Source of the DNA: Bacteroidales bacterium
GTDB lineage: Bacteria > Bacteroidota > Bacteroidia > Bacteroidales > VadinHA17
Assembly: GCA_024763075.1 (NCBI GenBank)
Contig: JANTGF010000031.1
Location: 1-44,132, forward strand
Reading direction: 5' to 3'
Length of the DNA stretch: 44,132 nucleotides
The position numbers and the translations under genes were made by a program. The notes below the pieces were generated by a model. That model was not told the DNA's origin. It made no database searches and was given only the letters and a program-made list of their open reading frames with translations. Positions 1 through 8,157 of the stretch are shown here, one piece after another; within the stretch, counting starts at the first letter, position 1; the number at the start of each line of letters is the position of its first letter.

Positions 1-415
1 TCCAGTTTACAAAGTCATACCCGGTATTAGGTGTTGCGGTAATTGTAGCAGTTGTTCCGTAATTAAAGTTACCGGTATCAGCCACCGATCCACCAATTTC
101 AGGGATAGCAGCAGCACTGACATTAAAAGACCGGATTTTGAAGTTTGCCACGAGTGAGATATCACTTGTCACGGTAGTGTCGATGCTTGCGGAAACCGAG
201 AGGGTATCAAGTGAAACGGGATCCGTCCAGTTTACAAAGTCATACCCGGTATTAGGTGTTGCAGTTACCGTTATAATCGTACCGGAAGCATATGTCCCAC
301 CACCGGAAACATTACCTCCTTCACCCGGAACAGCAGAAACAGTAACAGTATAGGTCTGCCCATATAAAAATACAGGTAGAAACAGTAGTAATAAACCGGT
401 CAGATATCTTTTCAT
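1..415 (-). CDS. Secreted protein with InlB/Flg_new-type beta repeats (5' part, runs off window)
   Basis: Reading the minus strand from the ATG at 413-415 gives an open frame of 138 codons that leaves the window at base 1, so only the N-terminus is present. It starts with a clear signal peptide (MKRYLTGLLLLFLPVFLYGQ). Two related blocks follow, each built around ITVTATPNTGYDFVNW or ITATPNTGYDFVNW; the DNA shows this as a near-exact direct repeat at 1-34 and 226-259. The TxTATPxxGYxFVxW pattern is typical of divergent InlB B-repeat (Flg_new_2) domains in large secreted or surface proteins of Bacteroidota. The function is probably adhesive or structural, but the C-terminal part that would decide this is missing. 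The repeat is a likely reason for the sequence to end here. Family assignment is by motif only. Confidence 0.75.
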   Translation of the reverse strand, partial: MKRYLTGLLLLFLPVFLYGQTYTVTVSAVPGEGGNVSGGGTYASGTIITVTATPNTGYDFVNWTDPVSLDTLSVSASIDTTVTSDISLVANFKIRSFNVSAAAIPEIGGSVADTGNFNYGTTATITATPNTGYDFVNW

Positions 416-860
416 AAAAAATATATAGAAATAGCTAATAAAATTACGAAAATGTAATGAATTAAAATTAATCTGTGATAAATAATTTTATGAATGATCT
501 AATTTACTTGATAAACGGGTGCATATTGGCAGTGAACAGGGAGCATTAAAAAGACAAGAAACAAGAGCCAGGAACCAAGATTCGGTTATTCATGCTTGAA
601 TATGGCTGCTTGTAACGAAGACAAATATAAGAATTTTGTTTCTGTGGTTTCTGTTGTTCCTATGGTTTTTGTTGTCCCGAAAAACAGTGATGTAATAAAT
701 GATTTTGACTGTTTCGGGATTTCTATTGTTTAGTTAATGGTTAGGCTTTAGCATTTATGGAAATGGGTAAGTGAGAGTTGCTTTTTAAGACATTTTTGAG
801 CGTTTTTGATCCAGAATTTGCTGCTTGAAATATAAAATCAGGCCGGAATTTGTAATTATA
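416..860. other. Intergenic region, AT-rich, left copy of cassette upstream repeat
   Basis: I see no credible gene here. The first part (416-600) is AT-rich and featureless. From about 660 it becomes the upstream region of the AAA ATPase cassette, which recurs at 2289-2635. The most similar stretches are the CCCGAAAAACAG block, the TTTAGTTAATGG...GGCTTT.GCATTTATGGAAATGGGT block near 731-770, and the CAGGCCGGAATTTGTA...TGCAAAATCAGGCCTAAT block at 840-880. Confidence 0.6.
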
Positions 861-892
861 TTTGCAAAATCAGGCCTAATTTTGTATATTTG
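861..892 (+). promoter_or_regulatory. Bacteroidota sigma-type promoter of the AAA ATPase gene
   Basis: TTTG at 861-864 and TATATTTG at 885-892 are separated by 20 bases. This matches the TTTG-(about 20)-TAnnTTTG consensus of the primary Bacteroidota sigma factor. Transcription would start near 899, giving a very short leader before the ATG at 910. The call is by pattern only. Confidence 0.6.
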
Positions 893-909
893 ACCTAAAT
901 ATTTGTATC

Positions 910-2037
910 ATGATGTATCCCAGAGATATTTCCAGGACTATAAATTATTGGCTTAGTAAGAATGAAATCATCATTCTTTATGGTGGACGGCAGGTTGGAA
1001 AAACCACACTGCTCAAAGAAATGTTGAGAAAAACGGACAATGCAATTATTCTTAATTGTGAATTACCAACGGTAGCTGACATCCTCGAGAGTAAGGATTT
1101 GTCACAGATCAAAGCATTATTTGAAGACAATAAAATTGTTGCACTGGATGAAGCTCAGAAAATTACAGGTATTGGCAGTATTTTAAAACTGATTAATGAT
1201 GAATTGCCACAATATAAACTAATTGCAACAAGATCAAGTAGTTTTGACCTTGCAAACAGGCTCAGTGAACCATTGACGGGCAGAAACATAAAATTTAGGC
1301 TTTATCCTTTATCGCTAAATGAAATAAAACAAGGGAGGAATTGGTTTTGGATCAAGGAAAACCTGAATAGCCTTCTCATTTATGGCACATATCCGGGAAT
1401 AACAGACCTGAGTGTTTATGATAAACAGATTAAACTTACTGAATTGGCCTCAGATTACCTTTTCAAAGATATATTAATGTATGAAAATATTAAGAATCCC
1501 TCTCTTATCAGGAGGCTGTTAAAAGCCCTGGCTTTACAAACAGGTTCTCAGGTTTCTTATAATGAGCTTTCAGGCTTACTTGGTGTGCAAAGAGTTACAA
1601 TTGAAAAGTATATAGATTTGCTTAAAAAAAACTTTGTTATTTTTAGTTTACCATCATATAGCAGTAATTTAAGGAATGAATTAAGGAAAAGCAGGAAGTT
1701 CTATTTTTATGATACGGGCATAAGGAATGCCTTAATTGGTAATTTTAATTCTATTGCAAACAGGGTAGATGCTGGTGCTTTATGGGAGAATTTTTGTATT
1801 AGTCAGCGGATAATATTAAATAATGTAAGCAAGCCAAATGCAAACACTTATTTCTGGAGGACATATGATGGTGCAGAAATTGACCTGGTAGAGGAGTACA
1901 ACGGAAGCCTTAGTGTATTTGAGTTTAAAATGAAACTTAAAGGTAGAGGCAGGATACCGGATAGCTTTATAAAAAAGTATAAACCTGTAGAAACCCGAAT
2001 AATAAGCCCCACAAATTTATTTGAGTTGCCTGGATAG
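910..2037 (+). CDS. AAA ATPase with C-terminal DUF4143 domain
   Basis: This 375-residue protein has the usual layout of the AAA_14/DUF4143 family common in Bacteroidota and archaea. Walker A is GGRQVGKTT (residues 25-33) and Walker B is IVALDEAQ (76-83). The family signature LTGR...LYPLSLNEI lies at about 122-139. A C-terminal region (about 190-360) contains GALWENF, TYFWRTYDGAEIDLVEE and VFEFK, which resembles the PD-(D/E)XK-like fold seen in DUF4143. Cellular role is not established for the family; nucleotide-dependent defence or regulation has been suggested but is unproven. One oddity: the sensor stretch usually reads TGSSS but here reads TRSSS (R108, codon AGA at 1231-1233), which could affect ATPase activity. 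A second ATG at 913 is an alternative start. The gene sits in a cassette whose flanks are duplicated downstream. Confidence 0.85.
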   Translation: MMYPRDISRTINYWLSKNEIIILYGGRQVGKTTLLKEMLRKTDNAIILNCELPTVADILESKDLSQIKALFEDNKIVALDEAQKITGIGSILKLINDELPQYKLIATRSSSFDLANRLSEPLTGRNIKFRLYPLSLNEIKQGRNWFWIKENLNSLLIYGTYPGITDLSVYDKQIKLTELASDYLFKDILMYENIKNPSLIRRLLKALALQTGSQVSYNELSGLLGVQRVTIEKYIDLLKKNFVIFSLPSYSSNLRNELRKSRKFYFYDTGIRNALIGNFNSIANRVDAGALWENFCISQRIILNNVSKPNANTYFWRTYDGAEIDLVEEYNGSLSVFEFKMKLKGRGRIPDSFIKKYKPVETRIISPTNLFELPG

Positions 2038-2061
2038 AGAGTCAGGGGATGAGTCAAATCA

Positions 2062-2094
2062 AGTCAGGGGATGACTCCGAGTCATCCCCTGACT
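2062..2094. terminator. 33-bp near-perfect palindrome after the AAA ATPase gene
   Basis: The sequence from AGTCAGGGG to CCCCTGACT is self-complementary except for its central base (2078). A shortened direct copy of the left arm (GTCAGGGGATGA) precedes it at 2041-2052. It lies 25 bases after the stop codon at 2037, so it can act as a transcription terminator or as a REP-like mobile palindrome. A related, less perfect palindrome stands at 2667-2699. There is no T-tract after it. Confidence 0.55.
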
Positions 2095-2119
2095 GATCAT
2101 AAAAACCAAGTAAATTGCA

Positions 2120-2257
2120 ATGAGTGCTTGCAATTTGCATGGAAAATTTAGAGTAGAAAAAGCCTGGATCATTGCGATGGTTGAAGATGCATACCCTTTA
2201 AAAGAAAATGTTTTTGTAACACCACTGGATGAGTTCCTGGAAATTGAAACGGAATAA
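2120..2257 (+). CDS. Possible 45-residue ORF, unrecognised (doubtful, may be a remnant)
   Basis: The frame opens with MSACNLHGKF and ends PLDEFLEIETE before TAA at 2255-2257. The composition is ordinary for a protein (acidic C-terminus, no low complexity), but no family is recognised. It sits between the AAA gene's palindrome and the second cassette upstream region. It could be the tail of a lost gene rather than a functional peptide. No promoter or ribosome-binding site is obvious. Confidence 0.25.
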   Translation: MSACNLHGKFRVEKAWIIAMVEDAYPLKENVFVTPLDEFLEIETE

Positions 2258-2288
2258 ATACACACTTCGGTGAATAAATCATGGGGAT

Positions 2289-2699
2289 GGTTTCTATAGT
2301 CCCGAAAAACAGAAAATTGTTAATTTTCTTTGTTTTTCTCCCAGGGGGACTCATTTGGAGGAGGATCCCCGAAATAGTAAAGAAATCATAGATTTCGACT
2401 GTTTCGGGATTTCTGTTGTTTCTACGGTTTCGATTGTTTCTATCGTTCCTTTAGTTTCTATCGTTTAGTTAATGGATCGGCTTTGGCATTTATGGAAATG
2501 GGTGCGTGAGTTACTTTTTTGGATATTTGGAAGAGTTATTGAGCCGGAATTTGCTGTTTGAAATACAAAAACAGGCCGGAATTTGTAAATTATTCTGCAA
2601 AATCAGGCCTAATATTGATGATTTTAGCGAAATTATGGTGTATATGTTAGATTTCTAGGGAAAGAGAGTCAGGGGGGAGACTCGAAGTCCTCCCCGACT
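2289..2699 (+). pseudogene. Collapsed second copy of the AAA ATPase cassette (upstream region joined to 3' palindrome)
   Basis: This stretch repeats the region upstream of the AAA ATPase gene (660-909), with about 100 bases of additional sequence. Shared blocks are CCCGAAAAACAG, GACTGTTTCGGGATTTCT, the TTTAGTTAATGG...GCATTTATGGAAATGGG block, and CAGGCCGGAATTTGTA...TGCAAAATCAGGCCTAAT. The repeat continues through an ATG at 2635 (ATGGTGTATATG against ATGATGTATCCC), but the frame stops after MVYMLDF. Within a few bases comes AGAGAGTCAGGGG, the sequence that follows the intact gene's stop codon, and then an imperfect palindrome at 2667-2699. The simplest reading is a tandem duplication of the cassette whose second gene body was deleted. 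The TAnnTTTG promoter element is not conserved in this copy. Confidence 0.55.
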
Positions 2700-2797
2700 G
2701 ACCAACGACCTATTTTTGGTACTTCTTCCAGGGTTTTTTGCAATCAATCCTGCCAGGCTTTGGTCTTGATTGATGAAAGAGTATATAATTTATCCGT

Positions 2798-3271
2798 TTA
2801 TTCTTCTTTCTTATTCAACAAAACCAGCCCTTCCTTCTCAGCCCAGGACATGATCAGGTCTCTTTCATGCTCACTGAGTACAGCATCTTTGTGGATCTTC
2901 AGATAACTCTCCAGGGGCATATCCCCGCCTTCCACTTCATCATAGATGTCAACGAGATTACTTATTTTCTCTTTATCGGGATAGCTTTGCCATTCCGTAA
3001 AGTTGAGCTTTTCTTTCCCTTCTGTGACATGCTTGTTCAGAAAGATTGAAATGGGGGATATCTGTCCGTACCAGGGATAATTCGTATGGTTGGAATGACA
3101 ATCGAAGCATGAAGTTTCAAGGAGTAATTTTATGGAGTCATCAACATATACCTGGCTAAAAAGATCCTTGCCCGTGCTTAAGATACCCAGATTTTTCTTT
3201 GGCTGAAAAAACTGCATAATTATAAATGCAACCAATAGAACGATAAGAATATAGCGAAATGCTTTTTTCAT
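2798..3271 (-). CDS. Haem-binding domain (CxxCH) membrane-anchored protein
   Basis: This 157-residue protein has an N-terminal hydrophobic segment (about residues 5-22) and a single haem c-attachment motif, CFDCH (C55, C58, H59). The following sequence, NHTNYPWYGQISP, is characteristic of the Haem_bd (PF14376-like) family. A likely distal ligand is M118 in GGDMPLESYL. It probably sits on the periplasmic face of the inner membrane as a monohaem electron-transfer or haem-sensing protein. The next gene on the same strand (3458-3871) is a paralogue with the same layout. The intervening 186 bases make separate promoters possible. Partner oxidoreductases are not present in the window. Confidence 0.8.
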   Translation of the reverse strand: MKKAFRYILIVLLVAFIIMQFFQPKKNLGILSTGKDLFSQVYVDDSIKLLLETSCFDCHSNHTNYPWYGQISPISIFLNKHVTEGKEKLNFTEWQSYPDKEKISNLVDIYDEVEGGDMPLESYLKIHKDAVLSEHERDLIMSWAEKEGLVLLNKKEE

Positions 3272-3457
3272 TTTTAAATAACAATAAAAAAGGAGTTGTT
3301 TTAGAAATTAATTAGAACCTGTCTACCAGCTTGGTGTCTGGTTCAGAAAGTTAGCTATCGAGGCTTGTACAGCCTGAAAAATGTGAGTTTACTGATGTAA
3401 ATGACCATTTTGAAGGCAAACATTACGAAGATAGCGGACTTTATGGACAGACACAAA
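3272..3457. other. Spacer between the two haem-protein genes
   Basis: No gene is visible. A compound inverted repeat is present at about 3314-3343 (GAACC...ACCAGCTTGGT...GGTTC). It could be a weak terminator or the remains of a mobile element. Confidence 0.35.
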
Positions 3458-3871
3458 TTATTCTTTAAATGAATCCATGGTCTCTTCAGCCCATTTAACC
3501 AAAGTTTTGGTTTGCTCTTCGGTCAGCTTTTTGTCCGGATAATGATTCAGGTATTTTTCAGGAGGCATTTCACCTTCCTTTACAACTTCTATAATGTCAT
3601 TTAACTTCCCTGTTTTTTTCAGCATATTCAAATCATTCCATTTGTCAAAACTCAGTTTCTTCTTTGCTTTGTCGCTTTTGGATGTACTCACATGACAATC
3701 ATTGCAATGAACTTTCAGGATTTTTGCAACATTCTCCGGGAATTCATTGGAGACCATGGTTATACCGGCAGTTTTTTCATTTTTATCGGAATTTTGTTTT
3801 TGAAAAGTAAACGAGGCTAAGAAAACAATCAACAAAAAAGTCAGTAAAGGTGTCAGAATTAATTTTTTCAT
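3458..3871 (-). CDS. Small CxxCH haem-binding secreted protein
   Basis: This 137-residue protein has a signal peptide or anchor (MKKLILTPLLTFLLIVFLAS) and one haem motif, CNDCH (C56, C59, H60). It also has a W-containing SFDKWND stretch and EGEMPPEKYL, with M102 as a candidate axial ligand. It parallels its neighbour at 2798-3271, where the order signal / CxxCH / MPxExYL / LxxWAE is the same. It is therefore probably a paralogue acting in the periplasm. Similar proteins are often encoded in pairs in Bacteroidota; their redox partners are generally unknown. The start is well supported because the signal peptide begins at the first ATG. Confidence 0.78.
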   Translation of the reverse strand: MKKLILTPLLTFLLIVFLASFTFQKQNSDKNEKTAGITMVSNEFPENVAKILKVHCNDCHVSTSKSDKAKKKLSFDKWNDLNMLKKTGKLNDIIEVVKEGEMPPEKYLNHYPDKKLTEEQTKTLVKWAEETMDSFKE

Positions 3872-4041
3872 TTTATAAAATTTAAGTAAAACATGTAAAA
3901 ATTTAAACTAAATGCAACCAAAGATAGTAATTCCATGTAAATTGTCAAACAACTGACAACTTTCTGATTTGATTTTGCGTAATCTTGAATATAGATTTTC
4001 AGACATGGTTTTCTGATTTTGCTATTTATGTAATAAATTAG

Positions 4042-5469
4042 ATGATGAAAAAGAAATTTCAGCTTATTCTGTCCTTTACCATATTCATCCTTATCATAAT
4101 TGGTTATCTGGGATTTGAGGCCCTGGTACAAAAATTTATTACAGATGGAATCAGAGAGCAGGTTGTAAAAGATAACCGGATCATAGGGGAAGAAATTCTT
4201 CAGTTTCTTCAGCATAACCTCCCGGAGGGTGATGAGGATATAGTTATTTCAGGTATTCAGTCTTTTGCAGATGAAATTAAACTTCCCAACGACGGATTCA
4301 TCTGTGCCATGAACGGAGAAGGCCATCTGCTGGCCGCACCCGGGTTAAAACCCGGGGAAACCATGAATCTGGGGATTACAGATGTAAATGATTTTAATAC
4401 CGGAAAGGAAGGAAAGAGTCTCCTGTTGTCACGGGATTCAGTTTTTGAAGGGGAGATAAGGTATAAGAACGGAAGTATAACAAATATCATAGCTTCTTTA
4501 CCGGTAGGGAAAGGCGACCTGCGATTAAATGTCCATCAGGACAATCAGGCCATAGTAAACCGGGCTAAAGAACTGGTGTCCCCGCTGATTCCCCTTGGCC
4601 TTGTGTTTGCATTGATCATTTCGGTAGTTGGGTATTTTGTAGTGGACAGGATCATCAGGGGTTATGAAAGCCGTATTGAAAGACAAAATCAGATTATTTC
4701 TGCAAAAAACAGGGAAGTTTTGTCCAGTATCAGATATGCACGGATGATCCAACGGGCTATTTTGCCATCAAGGCAAAGTATTCAGGACCATTTTAAGGAT
4801 AGTTTTATTCTGCAGAGTCCTAAAGATATCGTAAGCGGTGACTTTTTCTGGATTGATGAAGCAGAACAAAAAATTTGCTTTTCGGTAATTGATTGCACCG
4901 GACACGGTGTTCCTGGTGCTATGCTGACAATGGTAGGTAATAGTCTGCTGGAACAGGCTTTTCATGAATATCATCTTACCAAGCCTTCCATGATTTTATC
5001 TTTTGTTGCCAGCCGGTTTTATCAGACCTTTTCCCATCATCATAAAGGAGCAGTTATGACAGATGGAATGGATATGGCTTTGTGCCTATACGATAAAGAA
5101 ACCAGGGTGCTTGAATATGCAGGAGCACGCAGACCGGTTCTGGTTCTTAAAAACAATGAATTATTGCATTTTAAACCTACGAAAAGATCAATAGGTCCTC
5201 CGGTTCCAGATGAGAAGAATTTGTTTGAAAGCCAATCCTTTCAACTTGAAAAAGGTGACAGGATCTATCTCTTTACCGATGGTTTTGCCGATCAGTTTGG
5301 GGGTGATACAAATAAGAAATTCCTTATGGGGAAGTTTAAAAATCTTATTTTAGAGACAGGAAAACTCCCCATGAAGTCTCAATATGAGAAACTGACGGCT
5401 GCATTTATGTTATGGAAAGGGAATAACGATCAAACCGATGATGTAATGGTCCTGGGGGTTGAAGTCTGA
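4042..5469 (+). CDS. Membrane-bound SpoIIE-type PP2C serine phosphatase with periplasmic sensor
   Basis: The protein has 475 residues. A first membrane helix (about 8-27) is followed by a periplasmic sensor region of roughly 150 residues, probably Cache-like. A second helix (about 181-202) leads through a short coiled coil (about 205-235) into a SpoIIE/PP2C domain. Metal-binding signatures are visible at SGDFFW (265-270), DCTGHGVPGA (284-293), a TDGFADQFGG motif and the terminal DDVMVLGVEV. It should dephosphorylate an anti-anti-sigma-like (STAS) partner or another phosphoprotein in response to an external signal. No STAS protein, anti-sigma kinase or sigma factor is encoded nearby, so the partner is unknown. 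The gene starts with two consecutive ATG codons; either could be used. Confidence 0.85.
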   Translation: MMKKKFQLILSFTIFILIIIGYLGFEALVQKFITDGIREQVVKDNRIIGEEILQFLQHNLPEGDEDIVISGIQSFADEIKLPNDGFICAMNGEGHLLAAPGLKPGETMNLGITDVNDFNTGKEGKSLLLSRDSVFEGEIRYKNGSITNIIASLPVGKGDLRLNVHQDNQAIVNRAKELVSPLIPLGLVFALIISVVGYFVVDRIIRGYESRIERQNQIISAKNREVLSSIRYARMIQRAILPSRQSIQDHFKDSFILQSPKDIVSGDFFWIDEAEQKICFSVIDCTGHGVPGAMLTMVGNSLLEQAFHEYHLTKPSMILSFVASRFYQTFSHHHKGAVMTDGMDMALCLYDKETRVLEYAGARRPVLVLKNNELLHFKPTKRSIGPPVPDEKNLFESQSFQLEKGDRIYLFTDGFADQFGGDTNKKFLMGKFKNLILETGKLPMKSQYEKLTAAFMLWKGNNDQTDDVMVLGVEV

Positions 5470-5506
5470 TCCTGGTTTAACATTTTTTAACAGAAGAATA
5501 CCTTCG

Positions 5507-5528
5507 AACTAAAATATTTTTTTTAGTT
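5507..5528 (+). terminator. AT-rich hairpin after the phosphatase gene
   Basis: AACTAAAA and TTTTAGTT form an 8-bp stem around a 6-base TATTTT loop, 38 bases beyond the stop codon at 5469. The stem is weak because it is almost all A-T. Confidence 0.3.
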
Positions 5529-5662
5529 TTAAGGAGTTTTTTAACCCGAATAAAACCTTCCCTTCCCCAATCATAACAAATGAACAATCAATTTAAAATA
5601 TCAGAATTGGATAATTAAAAAGCTATTAATACAGGCTTTTCTAATAATTTAATGAGATAATT

Positions 5663-8044
5663 ATGCTGAGAAACCTTTTCATTGTTGCCATTCGTGTTTT
5701 ACGAAAGGATTTATTTTACAGCTTTTTCAATATTATAGGACTAACGGTTGGAATAACAAGCAGCATTTTTCTACTGATGTATGTTATGGATGAACTGAGC
5801 TATGACAGGTATCACAAGAATGCCGACCGGATTTTCAGGGTAGGTTCACATATAACAGAACCCGATGATGAATTTAACTGGGCGGTCGCCCAGATTCCCT
5901 TTGCGCCTCAGGTAAAAGAAGATTACCCGGAAGTGGAAGATTATGTACGCTTTATTGATGCCGGAAGGCTTCTTTTTAAGCAGGATGAGACTTTTTTTTA
6001 CGAGGATGATGTTTATTACGTTGATTCAACCGTATTCAATATTTTTAGTTATAAATTCCTTTCAGGGAACCCTGAGACTGCTCTCCTGGAACCTAATTCC
6101 ATTGTGCTTACCAGCTCTTTTGCAAACAGGTATTTTGGAAAAACAGACCCATTGGGAAAAACAATTGAAACATCAGGTAACTTATATACAATTACTGGTT
6201 TACTGGAGGATGTGCCTCAAAATTCTCATATTAAATTCTCCGCACTGATTTCAAGAAATACCCTGCCCCCGAAAATTGGAAGCTGGGGAAACTTTGGTGT
6301 TTTTACTTATTTACTTCTTCCTGAAAGGTATGACTACAAGGAACTGGAACAAAAATTACCGGAGATGTATGATAAATATATGGCCGGGATTTTTAAAAAA
6401 ATTGGCATCAATATTCAATATGTTTTGTTGCCCATTACTCAGATTCACCTACATTCAATATTTGAGGGTGAACCTGAACCTGTAGGAAACGCAGCTTATA
6501 TTTATATTTTTGGTATAGTCGCCTTATTCATGTTAATTATTGCAGGTATTAATTATATGAATCTGGCTACAGCCCGTGCTACGAGAAGGTCACGGGAGGT
6601 GGGCCTCAGGAAGGTAATTGGTTCAGGTCGCGAACTTCTTATTTTTCAGTTTTTAGTAGAATCTTTGATATTGACCTTAATTTCTGTTCTGTTTTCTCTT
6701 GTACTTGTAAGCCTGGTATTACCCTATTTTAATCAGATTTCAGGAAAATCTCTTGATTTTTCCAGTTTGCTTGAGCCAAAATTTATTTTGTCCTTGCTGG
6801 GTGTCTTGCTCTTCCTGGGAATTGGCGGAGGTAGCTACCCCGCTTTTTATCTTTCAAGGTTTAATCCTGTAAAAGTATTGAAGGGTGAAACAGCAATGTC
6901 TTATAAGAAATTTTCATTCAGGAAAATCCTGGTGGTAATACAGTTCTCGGTTTCACTGATTATGATCATAAGTACGTGGGTGGTTTACAGTCAGGTTGAT
7001 TTCTTGAAAAATAAGGATGTTGGCTTTGATAAAACAAATATAGTCCGGCTTAATCTCTCTACAGATGATATGATCCGTCAATCGGATGTACTTAAAGAGG
7101 CACTGTTGACGAATCCCGGAATTATAAATGTAGGATCTACCGATACACCAATCGGAGAAGGCTCAGGTAAAATTATTTTTAGAATGGAAACTCCGGAGGG
7201 GATGGATGAAAGAGGAGTGAATTTTGGAGTTTGTGATGATACATTTATTGAGACATTGGGGATAACGATCTTGCAGGGAAGAGGGTTCTCGCGGGAAATG
7301 ATGGCAGATACGGCTACAGGTGTAATCATCAACGAAACCCTTGCAAAAAGAATGAACTGGAAGGATCCGATTGGAAAAAAGGTGCAGGTTGGTTCTTCAC
7401 GAAACAATAATAGTCCGGTGGCAAGGGTGGTTGGACTAATGAAAGATTTTAATCAAACCGGGCTGTATAATGAAGTGGAATCTTATTTGTTGCTATTCAG
7501 GCTTAACAATGAGGTTATGTATGTTAAACTTGATGATAAGGATGTTCAGGGTACATTGAGCTATATTGAGCAAAAGTGGAAGGAGTTGTTCCCGGATAAA
7601 CCTTTTAAATATACTTTTTTGGAAGATGATTTTAATAACCAGTTCGAGCAGGATCGAAAAAGAGGACTGATCCTTGCCATTTTTTCCTTTTTAACAATAG
7701 TGATTGCCGGTCTTGGTTTGTTTGGACTGTCTTCTTTTACTGTGGAAAGCAGAACTAAAGAGATCGGAGTTAGAAAAGTACTTGGAGCCGGTACCGGAGA
7801 AATCACCCTAATGATCGTCAGGGAATTTATTCTCTTGATCCTGATTTCCATGATTATTGCATTTCCTGTAGCTTTTTATTTGATGAAGAACTGGTTGCAG
7901 GATTACACCTATCGTACTGTTTTGTCTCCGTGGATTTTTATATTTTCCGGTTTGGGGATATTGCTGCTGGCACTTCTGATAGTAAGCATGCATACCCTTC
8001 GTGCAGGGAATTCTAATCCTGTTGATTCGATCCGGCAGGAGTAG
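5663..8044 (+). CDS. ABC transporter permease, MacB_PCD/FtsX type with two FtsX domains
   Basis: The 793-residue protein has the duplicated permease layout widespread in Bacteroidota. An N-terminal helix (about 20-40) is followed by a large periplasmic MacB_PCD-like region (about 45-270). Three helices form the first FtsX domain (about 275-400, with ARATRRSREVGLRKVIG). A second helix precedes another periplasmic domain, and a C-terminal FtsX domain ends the protein (ESRTKEIGVRKVLGAG near 720). Such permeases pair with a LolD/MacB-like ATPase and export lipids, peptides or antibiotics, or act in envelope maintenance. No ATPase gene is adjacent, so the partner must lie elsewhere. A long upstream gap (193 bases) suggests its own promoter. 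Confidence 0.85.
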   Translation: MLRNLFIVAIRVLRKDLFYSFFNIIGLTVGITSSIFLLMYVMDELSYDRYHKNADRIFRVGSHITEPDDEFNWAVAQIPFAPQVKEDYPEVEDYVRFIDAGRLLFKQDETFFYEDDVYYVDSTVFNIFSYKFLSGNPETALLEPNSIVLTSSFANRYFGKTDPLGKTIETSGNLYTITGLLEDVPQNSHIKFSALISRNTLPPKIGSWGNFGVFTYLLLPERYDYKELEQKLPEMYDKYMAGIFKKIGINIQYVLLPITQIHLHSIFEGEPEPVGNAAYIYIFGIVALFMLIIAGINYMNLATARATRRSREVGLRKVIGSGRELLIFQFLVESLILTLISVLFSLVLVSLVLPYFNQISGKSLDFSSLLEPKFILSLLGVLLFLGIGGGSYPAFYLSRFNPVKVLKGETAMSYKKFSFRKILVVIQFSVSLIMIISTWVVYSQVDFLKNKDVGFDKTNIVRLNLSTDDMIRQSDVLKEALLTNPGIINVGSTDTPIGEGSGKIIFRMETPEGMDERGVNFGVCDDTFIETLGITILQGRGFSREMMADTATGVIINETLAKRMNWKDPIGKKVQVGSSRNNNSPVARVVGLMKDFNQTGLYNEVESYLLLFRLNNEVMYVKLDDKDVQGTLSYIEQKWKELFPDKPFKYTFLEDDFNNQFEQDRKRGLILAIFSFLTIVIAGLGLFGLSSFTVESRTKEIGVRKVLGAGTGEITLMIVREFILLILISMIIAFPVAFYLMKNWLQDYTYRTVLSPWIFIFSGLGILLLALLIVSMHTLRAGNSNPVDSIRQE

Positions 8045-8127
8045 TCTCCCAAATACTTGTCAGAGAAAATTTCAGGTAATCTTTGGATTTTCTACCTGGA
8101 AAAACTTCACTTGCCAAAATAAAATGG

Positions 8128-8135
8128 TAAATTTG
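8128..8135 (+). promoter_or_regulatory. Possible -7 element for gpsA-pgi
   Basis: TAAATTTG matches the TAnnTTTG consensus and would place the transcript start about 16 bases before the ATG at 8158. A well-spaced TTTG -33 box is not seen, so support is partial. Confidence 0.35.
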
Positions 8136-8157
8136 TTTTTCTACTAAATATCACCTG

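Noticed and set aside
138-353. Plus-strand ORF of 71 codons
   Set aside because: It is antisense to the secreted repeat protein, whose signal peptide and TATPNTGYDFVNW repeats are convincing on the minus strand.
1848-2354. Minus-strand ORFs of 61-69 codons around the end of the AAA gene
   Set aside because: They are antisense to or overlap the AAA gene and the palindromes, with no protein-like motifs.
3868-4215. Minus-strand ORF of 115 codons upstream of the haem protein
   Set aside because: It overlaps the phosphatase N-terminus, which has a clear membrane helix and sensor; the antisense frame shows no family features.
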